Shown: positions 1 to 6,425, counted from the stretch's first letter. The stretch is 10,627 bases of DNA from Anaerolinea sp. (GCA_020216845.1 JAIWNK010000068.1:1-10627); one strand, 5' to 3'. Notes: a model not told the origin generated them from the letters alone. Numbers and translations are program-made.

Positions 1-260
1 GCGGCGCAAGCTTGCTGCCCGGCACAAAGACGCTGGCCAGCAGAATCTTTGACCTGCCTGTGCGCATCGCCCGCCCCGAAAACCTGAGCGGCCTGGCCGA
101 CCAATTGAACAACCCGGCCTATTCGACCAGCGTCGGCCTGTTGCATTGGGCATTGATGATGAGCGAAACCACCCCAGCTGCAGGGGGAAAACGACCTGGG
201 AAAGGAGGGAACTTCGATTGGGAAGCAGTCAAGAACTTCCTCAAACGTCTGCTGCCCTGA
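1..260 (+). CDS. ftsA: Cell division protein FtsA, C-terminal end (5' truncated by window)
   Basis: The frame is open from base 3 and encodes the last 85 residues of FtsA, the actin-like protein that ties FtsZ filaments to the inner face of the membrane and recruits later division proteins. It begins GASLLPGT, the nucleotide-pocket loop near the end of FtsA. It continues with DLPVRIARPENLSGL and NPAYSTSVGLLHWAL, both typical of the FtsA C-terminus. A short charged linker rich in Gly, Lys and Pro follows. The last residues, WEAVKNFLKRLLP, form an amphipathic helix matching the conserved membrane-targeting sequence. The gene starts left of the window; the TTG at base 12 is internal, not a start. 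ftsZ follows about 100 bp downstream, the usual division-cluster order. Family identity is clear; only the part upstream of the window is unseen. Confidence 0.93.
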   Translation, partial: GASLLPGTKTLASRIFDLPVRIARPENLSGLADQLNNPAYSTSVGLLHWALMMSETTPAAGGKRPGKGGNFDWEAVKNFLKRLLP

Positions 261-289
261 AAAGGTCAGCCACCCCGTATCGTCAAAAC

Positions 290-332
290 GCCCATGAAAT
301 GGGCTTTGTCAACCCGAACTTTTCTTTTTTTT
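290..332 (+). terminator. Weak hairpin plus T-rich tract between ftsA and ftsZ
   Basis: GCCCAT (290-295) and ATGGGC (299-304) form a perfect 6-bp stem with a GAA loop, followed at once by TTT. A long T-rich tract follows at 320-332. The main T tract is too far from the stem for a strong intrinsic terminator, so this may only attenuate ftsA readthrough or be neutral. A TACAAT (337-342) just before the ftsZ ribosome binding site could be a -10 box, but no convincing -35 lies at the right distance. Confidence 0.3.
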
Positions 333-363
333 CGAGTACAATTGTGTAGAGGAGATGTTAAAA

Positions 364-1557
364 ATGGATGCAAACTTCAGCTCACTGAGTGAATCATTCG
401 CCCGCATCAAGGTCGTTGGCGTCGGCGGCGGTGGCTGCAACGCCGTCAACCGCATGATTGAAGAAGGCCTGCAAGGGATTGAATTCATCACCGTCAACAC
501 CGATGCGCAAGCCCTGCTGCTTTCCAAAGCAGGCACGCGCGTGCGCATTGGCGATAAGACCACGCGTGGCCTTGGCGCAGGCGGCAACCCCGAAATGGGG
601 CGCAAAGCTGCCGAAGAAAGCGCTGAAGAGCTGTATGAAGTGCTGCGCGGCAGCGACATGGTCTTCGTCACCGCCGGCCTTGGCGGCGGCACCGGCACCG
701 GCGCGGCCCCCATCGTCGCCCAAATTGCCAAAGAAGTCGGCGCCCTGACCATCGGCGTTGTCACCCGCCCCTTCACCTTTGAAGGCTCACGCCGTCAACA
801 ATCTGCGGAAGCGGGCATCGAACGCCTCAAGGAACATGCCGATACGCTCATCGTCATTCCCAATGACCGCTTGCTGCAAATTGTAGATAAGCGCGTCAGC
901 CTGCACGAAGCCTTTCGCGTTGCAGATGATGTCTTGCGACAGGGCATTCAGGGCATCTCCGAACTGATTACCGTCCCCGGACTGATCAACCTCGACTTTG
1001 CTGACGTGCGCGCCATCATGTCCGAAGGCGGTGCAGCGCTCATGGCGGTCGGGCGCGCCTCGGGCGAAGACCGTGCCCGCATTGCTGCCGAAGCGGCCAT
1101 CTCCAGTCAACTGCTCGATATCACCATCAACGGCGCTCGCGGCATCCTCTTTAACGTCACCGGCGGCAACAGCCTGACCCTGTTTGAAGTCAATCAGGCC
1201 GCAGCCATCATCAAAGAAACGGCTCACCCAGATGTCAACCTCATCTTCGGCGCGGTGATAGACCCGAACATGGGCGACGAACTGCGCATCACCGTCATTG
1301 CCACGGGTTTTGATCGGGCGGGCGTCCGCCTTCCAACCCCCGGTGAGGTGCGCACGACAGCGCATCAGCAAACCCCCAGCCAACGCACTGTGACGCCACA
1401 AGCTGCCCCTGCTGCGACCCCGCGCCCAAGCAGCACCACCACCTCCACCCCGCCGCCCAGCGACCCGCAGCAGCAGACGGTGTTCAGCACCCAGGTCGTC
1501 AACACCAATGATCTGGATGTGCCGGCGTTCTTGCGCAAGCGCATTGAAGGGCGCTAA
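364..1557 (+). CDS. ftsZ: Cell division protein FtsZ (tubulin-like GTPase)
   Basis: FtsZ polymerises with GTP into the cytoplasmic Z-ring at the division site. From ATG 364 it is 397 residues, normal for the family. Visible features: the N-terminal glycine-rich nucleotide loop [13 protein letters not shown] (about residues 17-29), the tubulin signature GGGTGTG at residues 107-113, and the synergy (T7) loop NLDFAD at 209-214 that completes the GTPase site of the next subunit. A low-complexity Pro/Thr/Ser/Gln linker (about 325-380) leads to the conserved C-terminal peptide [11 protein letters not shown] starting at 383, which binds FtsA. Start choice: AGAGGAG (348-354) directly abuts an in-frame ATG at 355, leaving no spacer, but sits 9 nt before ATG 364. 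Position 364 is therefore preferred; the alternative adds three residues. A strong terminator follows the stop. Confidence 0.97.
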   Translation: MDANFSSLSESFARIKVVGVGGGGCNAVNRMIEEGLQGIEFITVNTDAQALLLSKAGTRVRIGDKTTRGLGAGGNPEMGRKAAEESAEELYEVLRGSDMVFVTAGLGGGTGTGAAPIVAQIAKEVGALTIGVVTRPFTFEGSRRQQSAEAGIERLKEHADTLIVIPNDRLLQIVDKRVSLHEAFRVADDVLRQGIQGISELITVPGLINLDFADVRAIMSEGGAALMAVGRASGEDRARIAAEAAISSQLLDITINGARGILFNVTGGNSLTLFEVNQAAAIIKETAHPDVNLIFGAVIDPNMGDELRITVIATGFDRAGVRLPTPGEVRTTAHQQTPSQRTVTPQAAPAATPRPSSTTTSTPPPSDPQQQTVFSTQVVNTNDLDVPAFLRKRIEGR

Positions 1558-1581
1558 GCCCCCTCTGACGATTTTTAGCCT

Positions 1582-1613
1582 CGCCCTCCCGTTTTAGGGA
1601 GGGCGTTTCTTTT
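1582..1613 (+). terminator. Intrinsic terminator of ftsZ
   Basis: CGCCCTCCC (1582-1590) pairs perfectly with GGGAGGGCG (1597-1605) around the loop GTTTTA, and TTTCTTTT follows directly. A 9-bp GC-rich stem with a U-tract, 24 nt after the ftsZ stop codon, is a textbook Rho-independent terminator. It separates the ftsA-ftsZ unit from the nrdR promoter. Confidence 0.92.
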
Positions 1614-1617
1614 AAGC

Positions 1618-1698
1618 CTGGCGTAGGCTGATTTCAACCAGCAGGCACAGCCCCCCACCGCTGGGGGCAGATTACCCCAAAATGGGTTGTTACGCCAG
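1618..1698. repeat. 81-bp nested inverted-repeat (cloverleaf-like) element
   Basis: CTGGCGTA (1618-1625) is an exact inverted copy of TACGCCAG (1691-1698). Inside this closing stem lie three further hairpins: GCTG/CAGC (1627-1630 and 1639-1642), GCCCCC/GGGGGC (1650-1655 and 1663-1668, 7-nt loop), and ACCC/GGGT (1674-1677 and 1684-1687). The drawn shape is a four-way cloverleaf readable on either strand. It lacks tRNA consensus bases, so it is not called as a tRNA. It lies between the ftsZ terminator and the nrdR promoter, and no promoter of its own was seen. It could be a structured RNA, a decayed tRNA-like element or a short interspersed repeat. The base pairing is directly visible; function is unknown. 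Confidence 0.5.
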
Positions 1699-1794
1699 TT
1701 GCATCCACCAGCCCTGCCATCTCGCCAACGTCCTACCCAATCCACCGCCCCCCAACCGCCCAAGAAACTTTAAGAAAATCACCTTGCATACGGC

Positions 1795-1823
1795 TTGCAG
1801 GTTTGGTTCATTTGTGCTAGAAT
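1795..1823 (+). promoter_or_regulatory. Sigma-70-type promoter of nrdR-nrdJ
   Basis: TTGCAG (1795-1800) is separated by exactly 17 bp from TAGAAT (1818-1823). A TGC just before the -10 (1815-1817) gives an extended -10. Transcription would start near 1830, inside the first of two palindromes, leaving a leader of roughly 165 nt before the nrdR start codon. It is the only good promoter seen upstream of nrdR and probably serves nrdJ too. Confidence 0.7.
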
Positions 1824-1826
1824 GAA

Positions 1827-1844
1827 TATAGTATCCATACTATA
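1827..1844. promoter_or_regulatory. Operator-like palindrome 1 (candidate NrdR box)
   Basis: TATAGTAT and ATACTATA are perfect 8-bp inverted arms around a central CC. The site overlaps the predicted transcription start of nrdR. NrdR boxes are AT-rich 16-bp palindromes that usually occur as close pairs near promoters of ribonucleotide reductase genes. The centre lies 30 bp from that of the next palindrome, about three helical turns, so both sites face the same side of the helix. Binding by NrdR is inferred from position and symmetry. Confidence 0.6.
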
Positions 1845-1856
1845 CAAAACAAACAC

Positions 1857-1874
1857 ACCCCCATATATGGGGGT
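1857..1874. promoter_or_regulatory. Operator-like palindrome 2 (candidate NrdR box)
   Basis: ACCCCCATATATGGGGGT is a perfect 18-bp palindrome. Its ATATAT core resembles the centre of the NrdR box consensus, with C/G-rich flanks. It is the second of two tandem sites just downstream of the nrdR promoter, well placed to block early transcription. As RNA it could also fold into a short hairpin, though no T-tract follows. Confidence 0.65.
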
Positions 1875-1900
1875 AAAAATAACTCAACCTGCCTCAACCC

Positions 1901-1921
1901 AAGCCTTGATCGGCTTTTTTT
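1901..1921 (+). terminator. Terminator-like hairpin in the nrdR leader (possible attenuator)
   Basis: AAGCC (1901-1905) pairs with GGCTT (1912-1916) around TTGATC, and the run of seven T residues at 1915-1921 overlaps the 3' arm. The stem is short (5 bp), so termination would be partial. ATCGGC (1909-1914) can instead pair with GCCGAT (1934-1939), which would break the hairpin. That mutually exclusive pairing is the arrangement used in attenuators. A further hairpin, TTTTCC/GGAAAA (1946-1951 and 1959-1964), precedes the ribosome binding site. The role is inferred. Confidence 0.4.
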
Positions 1922-1995
1922 GTTCGTTGTATCGCCGATTCGCAATTTTCCTCAGGCGGGAAAATCCATCACTTTTCAAGCAGGAGTGTTTTCTC

Positions 1996-2445
1996 ATGCG
2001 CTGTCCCTATTGTCAGCACCAACAATCCAGAGTCCTCGATACCACCCACGATGCGCGCGGCGGCGTGCGTCGGCGGCGCGAATGCGAAAACTGCCATCAA
2101 CGCTTCAGCTCTTACGAACGTCCCATCCTGGCAACCCCCCTCCTGGTCAAACGCGATGGAACTCGCGAAGAATTTGACCGCGAGAAGCTGGTGCACGGCA
2201 TTCGCATTGCCTGTGCCAAGCGGCCTGTTTCGGCAGCAGATATTGAACGATTGGTCAATGAAATTGAAGCTTCTCTGCAAAAAATGGGCCGTGCCGAAGT
2301 ATCTTCGCGCGTGGTCGGTGATATGGTCATCGCCGGGCTCAAGAAGCTTGATCAGATTGCCTACATTCGCTACGCCATCGTTTACCTGCACCTGGATGAC
2401 CTGCAATCCATTCGCAAAGAGATTGACCGCCTGCTGGAAAGTTAA
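1996..2445 (+). CDS. nrdR: Transcriptional repressor NrdR
   Basis: NrdR is a nucleotide-sensing repressor of ribonucleotide reductase genes. The 149-residue protein has the full family layout. An N-terminal zinc ribbon is formed by C3-P-Y-C6 and C30-E-N-C33, with the conserved VRRRREC stretch before the second pair and RFSSYERP after it. An ATP-cone (about 49-139) starts LLVKRDGTREEFDREKL and ends in the YIRYAIVYLHLDD region. The start is ATG 1996, preceded by AGGAG (1982-1986) with a 9-nt spacer. The frame stays open upstream to about 1795, but that would translate the promoter and leader, so it is rejected. nrdJ follows after 54 bp with no terminator, so the two genes probably share a transcript. 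NrdR likely represses both through the two upstream palindromes. Confidence 0.96.
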   Translation: MRCPYCQHQQSRVLDTTHDARGGVRRRRECENCHQRFSSYERPILATPLLVKRDGTREEFDREKLVHGIRIACAKRPVSAADIERLVNEIEASLQKMGRAEVSSRVVGDMVIAGLKKLDQIAYIRYAIVYLHLDDLQSIRKEIDRLLES

Positions 2446-2499
2446 GCGAGCGTTTCTCGTCAATTTGATTGATTTTTCTAATCTTCTCAGGAGGAGTTC

Positions 2500-5217
2500 A
2501 TGTCCAATTCATCCCAACGCAACCAAGAAGGCCTTTTGCCAACCCCACCATTGCCCGCCGACCTGCCGCACATTCAGCTCACTGATAACGCCAAACAGGT
2601 TCTCATCCGCCGCTACGTGCGGCGCGGACGAGACGGGCAACCGGCCGAAACCGTAGACGAAATGTTTTGGCGCGTTGCCTACAACATCGCCCGAGTGGAA
2701 GAAGCTTGGGGCAACGACGTGATGGAACGAGCGCGTCAGTTTTACGTCTTGCTGACCAGCAAACGCTTCTTCCCCAACTCACCCACGTTCACCGGTGCAG
2801 GCACCCCCCTGGGACAGCTGGCAGCCTGCTTTGTTTTGCCCATTGATGATGACATGGGCCGTAAAGACAGCGGCATCTTCCAAACCCTGCGTGATGCCGC
2901 CCTCATTCAGCAAACCGGCGGCGGCAATGGCTTCTCATTCTCGCGCCTGCGCCCCAAAGGCAGCCTGGTCAAGTCTTCTGCCGGGCAGGCAACCGGCCCG
3001 GTCGGCTTCCTGCGCGTCTATGACCACGCCTTTGGCGAAGTTGCCCAAGGCGGCTCGCGGCGCGGCGCCAACATGGCCGTCTTGCGCATTGATCACCCCG
3101 ATGTGGAAGAATTCATCAGCTGCAAGACCAATGAAAATCAGATCACCAATTTCAACATTTCCGTTGGCATCACCGACGCCTTCATGCAAGCGGTTGAAAA
3201 CGACGACATGTGGGAACTGCGCTTCCCCGATGTACACGCCCCCGAATATCACGACTTCAGCGGCACCTTTGAAGAAGCAGAAGCGCGCGGCATTCCTTTC
3301 AAAGTCTACAAACGAGTGCGCGCCCGCGAACTCTTCCAAAAAATCGTCCATCAGGCACACCTCAACGGCGAGCCGGGGCTGCTCTTTCTGGATACTGCCA
3401 ACCGCAGCAACCCCGTCCCGCACCTCTATCAGCTCGAGGCGACCAACCCCTGCGGCGAACAATGGTTGGGGCCCTACGAAAACTGCTGCTTGGGCTCCGT
3501 GAACCTGGCCGAGCACCTGGCCGCCAATGGACAGGTAGATTGGCAAGCACTGCAACACAGCGTTGAGCTCGCCACCATCTTCCTCGATAACGTCGTAGAT
3601 GCCAATGAATATGTGCCGGCCGTGCCCGAATTGGCACAAGCCGCCCACCGCGCCCGGCGCATTGGCCTGGGCATCATGGGCCTGGCCGACCTGATGTATC
3701 ACGCTGGCATTCGCTATGGCTCCCCCGAAGGCCAGGAATTTGCTTCGCAGGTGATGGAATTCGTCCGCTATCATGCCATGCGCACCAGCATTGAACTATC
3801 ACGCACTCGCGGCAGCTTCCCGGCCATTGCCGGCAGCATTTATGACCCAACCAACCTGCGTTGGAGCCCGCCAGAACCCCTCGTGCCCCACACGCATGAT
3901 TGGGGCCGTCCAGAGCTCGATTGGCAAGCCATCCGCAAAGGCATTCTCGAAAACGGCATCCGCAACGCTGCGCAAACCACCGTTGCCCCAACCGGCACGA
4001 TTGCCACGGTTGCCGGTTGTGAAGGCTATGGCTGTGAGCCCGTCTTTGCCCTGGCTTACATCCGACACGTCAACGACAATGGCAAAGACTTGCAGCTGAC
4101 CTATGCCAGCCCGCTGTTCGAGCGCGCCCTTGAAGTCAGCGGCCTGGATGGCGAGGCGCGCCAGAAAATCTTCGAGCAGGTCATGGCTGCGGGCTCTTGT
4201 CAGGGCATTGCCGATGTGCCTGAAGCCATTCGCAACGTCTTCGTCGTCTCACAAGATATCAGCGCCGAGGAACATGTATATACACAGGCTGCCATGCAAG
4301 CCTTTGTGGATAACAGCCTCTCCAAAACCATCAACTTCCCCCCCGGTGCAAGCGAAGAAGAAGTTGCCCTGGCCTATCAGCTGGCCTGGAAACTGGGCTG
4401 CAAAGGGCTAACGGTGTACGTCACCGGCTCGCGCGAGAAGGTTGTGCTTGAAACCCGCGCCACCGCAGCAAAGAAAGAAACCGAGCCCGCCGCACCCGAG
4501 AAGGTAGCTCAACAACTGCCCGTTTGGAACGAGGGCAAAAAAGCCCGTCCGCGCTTCCTGACCGGCTTCACCTATTCCGTGGAAACCCCGCTGGGCAAAG
4601 CCTTTGTCACCGTCAATGAAAATGGCGGCAGCCAACCCTTTGAAGTATTCATCAACACCTCCAAAGCCGGTTCCGACACAGCTGCCGTCTCAGAAGCAAT
4701 TGGCCGCCTGCTGTCTTACGTCCTGCGCCTAACCTCAGCCATTGAACCAAGCCAACGCCTGCGCGAGGCCATCCGCCAACTCAGCGGCATCGGCGGCGGA
4801 CGTTCACTGGGCTTTGGCCCCAAGCGCGTGCGCTCCCTGCCCGATGGCGTTGCTCAGGTGCTGGAAGAATACCTGCGTCAGCGCGAAGAACGCATGGCCG
4901 AAAAAGCCGCCCGCTCATCCGCAGAGACCTACCCCGCCCCCGAAAACGGCAACGGCCATCATCCTGAAGCCATGCCCCTGCTCATCACAACCGGCACATT
5001 GCCATCCACGCAAGCCGCCGAGCAGCCACTTCGGGCCGCCGAGCAGCCACTTCGGGCCGCCGAGCAGCCACTTCGGGTCGCCGAGCAGCCACTTCGGGCC
5101 GCAGAGCAGCCACGCCTATCCAAAATTGGCGACCTTTGCCCCGAATGCGGCGAAGCTGCCGTCGTCAATGAAGAAGGCTGTCGCAAATGCTATTCCTGCG
5201 GATATAGCGAATGCTAG
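2500..5217 (+). CDS. nrdJ: Adenosylcobalamin-dependent (class II) ribonucleotide reductase
   Basis: This 905-residue enzyme reduces ribonucleotides to deoxyribonucleotides, using adenosylcobalamin to form the thiyl radical and needing no oxygen or radical subunit. Visible parts: an N-terminal large-subunit domain; C110 (in LAACFVLP); [14 protein letters not shown] at 139; NPCGE with N316, C318 (thiyl radical) and E320; C329 in [10 protein letters not shown], the likely redox partner of C110; and APTGTI at 496. A TSCPD domain (about 683-800) starts at RPRFLTGF. Residues 839-873 are five AAEQPLR-type repeats. The Cys-rich tail has C880/C883/C894/C897, probably zinc-binding, and C900-x4-C905, which matches the C-terminal redox pair that recharges the active site. 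I see no ATP-cone in it. AGGAGG (2489-2494) lies 5 nt before the ATG. An oddity is the second Cys (C330) where Asn is usual in this motif. Confidence 0.96.
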   Translation: MSNSSQRNQEGLLPTPPLPADLPHIQLTDNAKQVLIRRYVRRGRDGQPAETVDEMFWRVAYNIARVEEAWGNDVMERARQFYVLLTSKRFFPNSPTFTGAGTPLGQLAACFVLPIDDDMGRKDSGIFQTLRDAALIQQTGGGNGFSFSRLRPKGSLVKSSAGQATGPVGFLRVYDHAFGEVAQGGSRRGANMAVLRIDHPDVEEFISCKTNENQITNFNISVGITDAFMQAVENDDMWELRFPDVHAPEYHDFSGTFEEAEARGIPFKVYKRVRARELFQKIVHQAHLNGEPGLLFLDTANRSNPVPHLYQLEATNPCGEQWLGPYENCCLGSVNLAEHLAANGQVDWQALQHSVELATIFLDNVVDANEYVPAVPELAQAAHRARRIGLGIMGLADLMYHAGIRYGSPEGQEFASQVMEFVRYHAMRTSIELSRTRGSFPAIAGSIYDPTNLRWSPPEPLVPHTHDWGRPELDWQAIRKGILENGIRNAAQTTVAPTGTIATVAGCEGYGCEPVFALAYIRHVNDNGKDLQLTYASPLFERALEVSGLDGEARQKIFEQVMAAGSCQGIADVPEAIRNVFVVSQDISAEEHVYTQAAMQAFVDNSLSKTINFPPGASEEEVALAYQLAWKLGCKGLTVYVTGSREKVVLETRATAAKKETEPAAPEKVAQQLPVWNEGKKARPRFLTGFTYSVETPLGKAFVTVNENGGSQPFEVFINTSKAGSDTAAVSEAIGRLLSYVLRLTSAIEPSQRLREAIRQLSGIGGGRSLGFGPKRVRSLPDGVAQVLEEYLRQREERMAEKAARSSAETYPAPENGNGHHPEAMPLLITTGTLPSTQAAEQPLRAAEQPLRAAEQPLRVAEQPLRAAEQPRLSKIGDLCPECGEAAVVNEEGCRKCYSCGYSEC
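5014..5118 (+). repeat. Five tandem 21-bp repeats inside nrdJ
   Basis: Five consecutive 21-bp units start at 5014, 5035, 5056, 5077 and 5098. The first three are identical at the DNA level, the fourth differs by one base (GTC for GCC), and the fifth has diverged at its end. Each encodes seven residues ([35 protein letters not shown]), so gain or loss of a unit keeps the frame. The near-identity indicates recent expansion by slippage or unequal recombination. The repeats form a Pro- and charge-containing flexible linker between the TSCPD domain and the cysteine tail. Confidence 0.95.
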
Positions 5218-5222
5218 AAACC

Positions 5223-5251
5223 TTGACACCTGCTCACAGGTCTGATAAACT
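5223..5251 (+). promoter_or_regulatory. Near-consensus sigma-70 promoter downstream of nrdJ
   Basis: A perfect TTGACA (5223-5228) is followed 17 bp later by TAAACT (5246-5251), with a TGA just before it giving an extended -10. This is the strongest-looking promoter in the window and begins only six bases after the nrdJ stop. Transcription would start near 5258 and first read the 18-codon ORF and the terminator at 5390-5430. It is the only promoter I can see upstream of rsgA. Confidence 0.8.
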
Positions 5252-5285
5252 ACTTCTCGTTCGATATTCTTTGACTCTACAGAAA

Positions 5286-5349
5286 GGAGCGCGCTGCATG
5301 GTACAAAAGGCATCGGTGGTTGTTGACAACGTTCGCGTGAGCGCGCTCC
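5286..5349 (+). promoter_or_regulatory. Long-range stem hiding the RBS of the small ORF
   Basis: GGAGCGCGCT (5286-5295) pairs perfectly over 10 bp with AGCGCGCTCC (5340-5349). The 5' arm contains most of the AGGAG ribosome binding site of the small ORF at 5298, and the 3' arm is its last coding segment. In RNA the stem would block initiation until opened, and a ribosome reaching the stop codon would disrupt it. Each arm also contains the self-complementary octamer AGCGCGCT, so a DNA-level protein site is an alternative reading. Confidence 0.6.
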
Positions 5350-5354
5350 CTTAG
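5298..5354 (+). CDS. Putative 18-residue leader peptide or small protein
   Basis: ATG 5298 to TAG 5354 encodes MVQKASVVVDNVRVSALP. AGGAG (5285-5289) lies 8 nt upstream, an ideal ribosome binding site, and a near-consensus promoter lies 47 bp before the ATG. The peptide is rich in valine (6 of 18, including a Val-Val-Val run) and ends Leu-Pro-stop. It has no signal peptide or membrane segment and I recognise no family. A terminator follows 36 nt after the stop, and rsgA starts 135 bp downstream. It could be a regulatory leader peptide for rsgA, or the reading frame could be incidental to a small RNA. The start signals are directly visible; translation is inferred. Confidence 0.45.
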   Translation: MVQKASVVVDNVRVSALP

Positions 5355-5389
5355 CGACTCTCTCTTTTCCGCTTCCTACAGCAAAAAAG

Positions 5390-5430
5390 AACAGGTCACG
5401 AGTGCCTCACGCCCGTGACCTGTTTTCTTC
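5390..5430 (+). terminator. Strong intrinsic terminator before rsgA
   Basis: AACAGGTCACG (5390-5400) pairs perfectly with CGTGACCTGTT (5414-5424), an 11-bp stem. GTG/CAC inside the loop can add a short inner stem. TTTTCTTCT follows directly. It ends the transcript started near 5258, giving an RNA of about 170 nt. It also lies between that promoter and rsgA, so rsgA expression from that promoter needs readthrough. A run of six A residues just upstream could let it act on the other strand as well. Confidence 0.85.
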
Positions 5431-5489
5431 TGCAAGACCATGAAGAAAAATCGTCATCGTCTTCTTTGCTGTTTTCAGGAAGTATTCCC

Positions 5490-6425
5490 ATGCAACCACC
5501 CATCACTGCCACCCCCAATCAGGGCGTGGTTTACAAAAAGTTTTTCGACCGCTATACAGTGCAGCTTGGCGAACAAACCGTCACTGCCTGTCTATCCTCA
5601 CAGCTACAAAAGGCCAACCGTTGCGGCAGCCTGATTGCCGTCGGCGATTGGGTGCAGCTGCAGCAACGCACCGATGCAAGCTGGCAAATTGTAGAAATTT
5701 TGCCGCGCCGCAATCAGCTTTCACGTCAAAGCGCTGTGCCAATGCCCGGCGCCCATGCCTTTGAACAAATTATCGCCGCCAATCTCGATCAGGTTGCCAT
5801 CTTGTTTGCTGTCGCCAACCCGGCCCCCCGCTGGAACATGCTCGACCGCTATCTGATTGCACTTGAGGCCGCTCAAATCCCTGCGCTCATCTGCATCACC
5901 AAGTGCGACCTGTTGCATGACCCCGATGAGTTGCGCACAGTGCTAACAGACTACCTTCAGATCGGTTACCCAACCCTGACCGTCAGCGCCCAAACGGGCG
6001 ACGGCTTGCCGTTGCTACGTCAGGCCCTGACCGGACGCATCACCGCCCTGGTGGGCAAATCGGGCGTTGGCAAGACCACCCTGCTGAACAGCTTGCAGCC
6101 CGGCCTGGGCAAACGCATTGGCGACGTGAATCAAATCACCGGCAAGGGGCGTCACACCACCACACAGGCGGAAATGATCGCCCTCGACTTTGGCGGCGCC
6201 CTGCTTGACACACCGGGGGTGCGCGAATATGGTCTGTGGGACATTGCCGCCGATGAACTGGCCGGCTTTTTCCCCGAAATGCGCCCCTTCTTGGGAAAAT
6301 GCCGCTTTGGATACAGCTGCACGCACAACGAAGAACCCGGCTGCGCCATTCGCAACGCCACGCTGCAAGGGAAGATCAGCCCGCGCCGCTACCAAAGCTA
6401 CCTACGCCTGAGGATGCAAGCATGA
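5490..6425 (+). CDS. rsgA: Ribosome small-subunit biogenesis GTPase RsgA
   Basis: RsgA is a circularly permuted GTPase that binds the 30S subunit late in assembly and releases maturation factors. The 311-residue protein shows an N-terminal OB-fold (about 1-75, including GDWVQLQ), then the permuted G motifs in order: TKCDL (G4) at 137-141, SAQTG (G5) at 166-170, GKSGVGKTT (Walker A) at 189-197, KGRHTTTQ (switch I region) and DTPG (G3) at 240-243. The zinc finger is C271, C277, H279, C285. It has five residues between the first two Cys, whereas E. coli YjeQ has four as I recall. AGGAAG (5477-5482) lies 7 nt before ATG 5490. The frame is open back to 5415, but that start lies inside the terminator. 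The stop overlaps the next start as ATGA. Confidence 0.96.
   Translation: MQPPITATPNQGVVYKKFFDRYTVQLGEQTVTACLSSQLQKANRCGSLIAVGDWVQLQQRTDASWQIVEILPRRNQLSRQSAVPMPGAHAFEQIIAANLDQVAILFAVANPAPRWNMLDRYLIALEAAQIPALICITKCDLLHDPDELRTVLTDYLQIGYPTLTVSAQTGDGLPLLRQALTGRITALVGKSGVGKTTLLNSLQPGLGKRIGDVNQITGKGRHTTTQAEMIALDFGGALLDTPGVREYGLWDIAADELAGFFPEMRPFLGKCRFGYSCTHNEEPGCAIRNATLQGKISPRRYQSYLRLRMQA

Noticed and set aside
309..776. 155-codon minus-strand ORF antisense to ftsZ
   Set aside because: It lies wholly opposite ftsZ and has no start signal; the Ala/Pro/Arg/Ser-rich product is typical of the reverse of a GC-rich gene.
787..1401. 204-codon minus-strand ORF antisense to ftsZ
   Set aside because: It is fully explained by reverse-strand openness of ftsZ, with no recognisable domain and no ribosome binding site.
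1618..1698. tRNA gene on either strand
   Set aside because: The cloverleaf shape is present but the acceptor and connector lengths, T33 and the T-loop consensus are wrong.
1795..1995. 67-residue N-terminal extension of NrdR
   Set aside because: It would translate the -35/-10 promoter, the palindromes and the leader, whereas NrdR proteins begin at the CPYC zinc motif right after ATG 1996, which has a good ribosome binding site.
1824..2499. Cobalamin riboswitch controlling the B12-dependent reductase
   Set aside because: No B12-box-like sequence such as GCCACTG was found in the nrdR leader or the nrdR-nrdJ gap, and both are short for that riboswitch class.
2935..3774. 279-codon minus-strand ORF antisense to nrdJ
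   Set aside because: Length arises from codon bias of nrdJ on the other strand; the product resembles no family and the sense gene is certain.
5014..5118. CRISPR-like array or coiled coil from the 21-bp repeats
   Set aside because: Units are directly adjacent without spacers and in frame with nrdJ; the heptads contain proline and lack hydrophobic a/d spacing.
5298..5354. Branched-chain amino acid (ilv-type) leader peptide
   Set aside because: The peptide is Val-rich but lacks the Leu/Ile runs, and the downstream gene is rsgA rather than a biosynthetic gene.
5415..5489. 25-residue N-terminal extension of RsgA
   Set aside because: It starts inside the terminator hairpin and encodes a Ser/Lys-rich stretch; ATG 5490 has AGGAAG at proper spacing.
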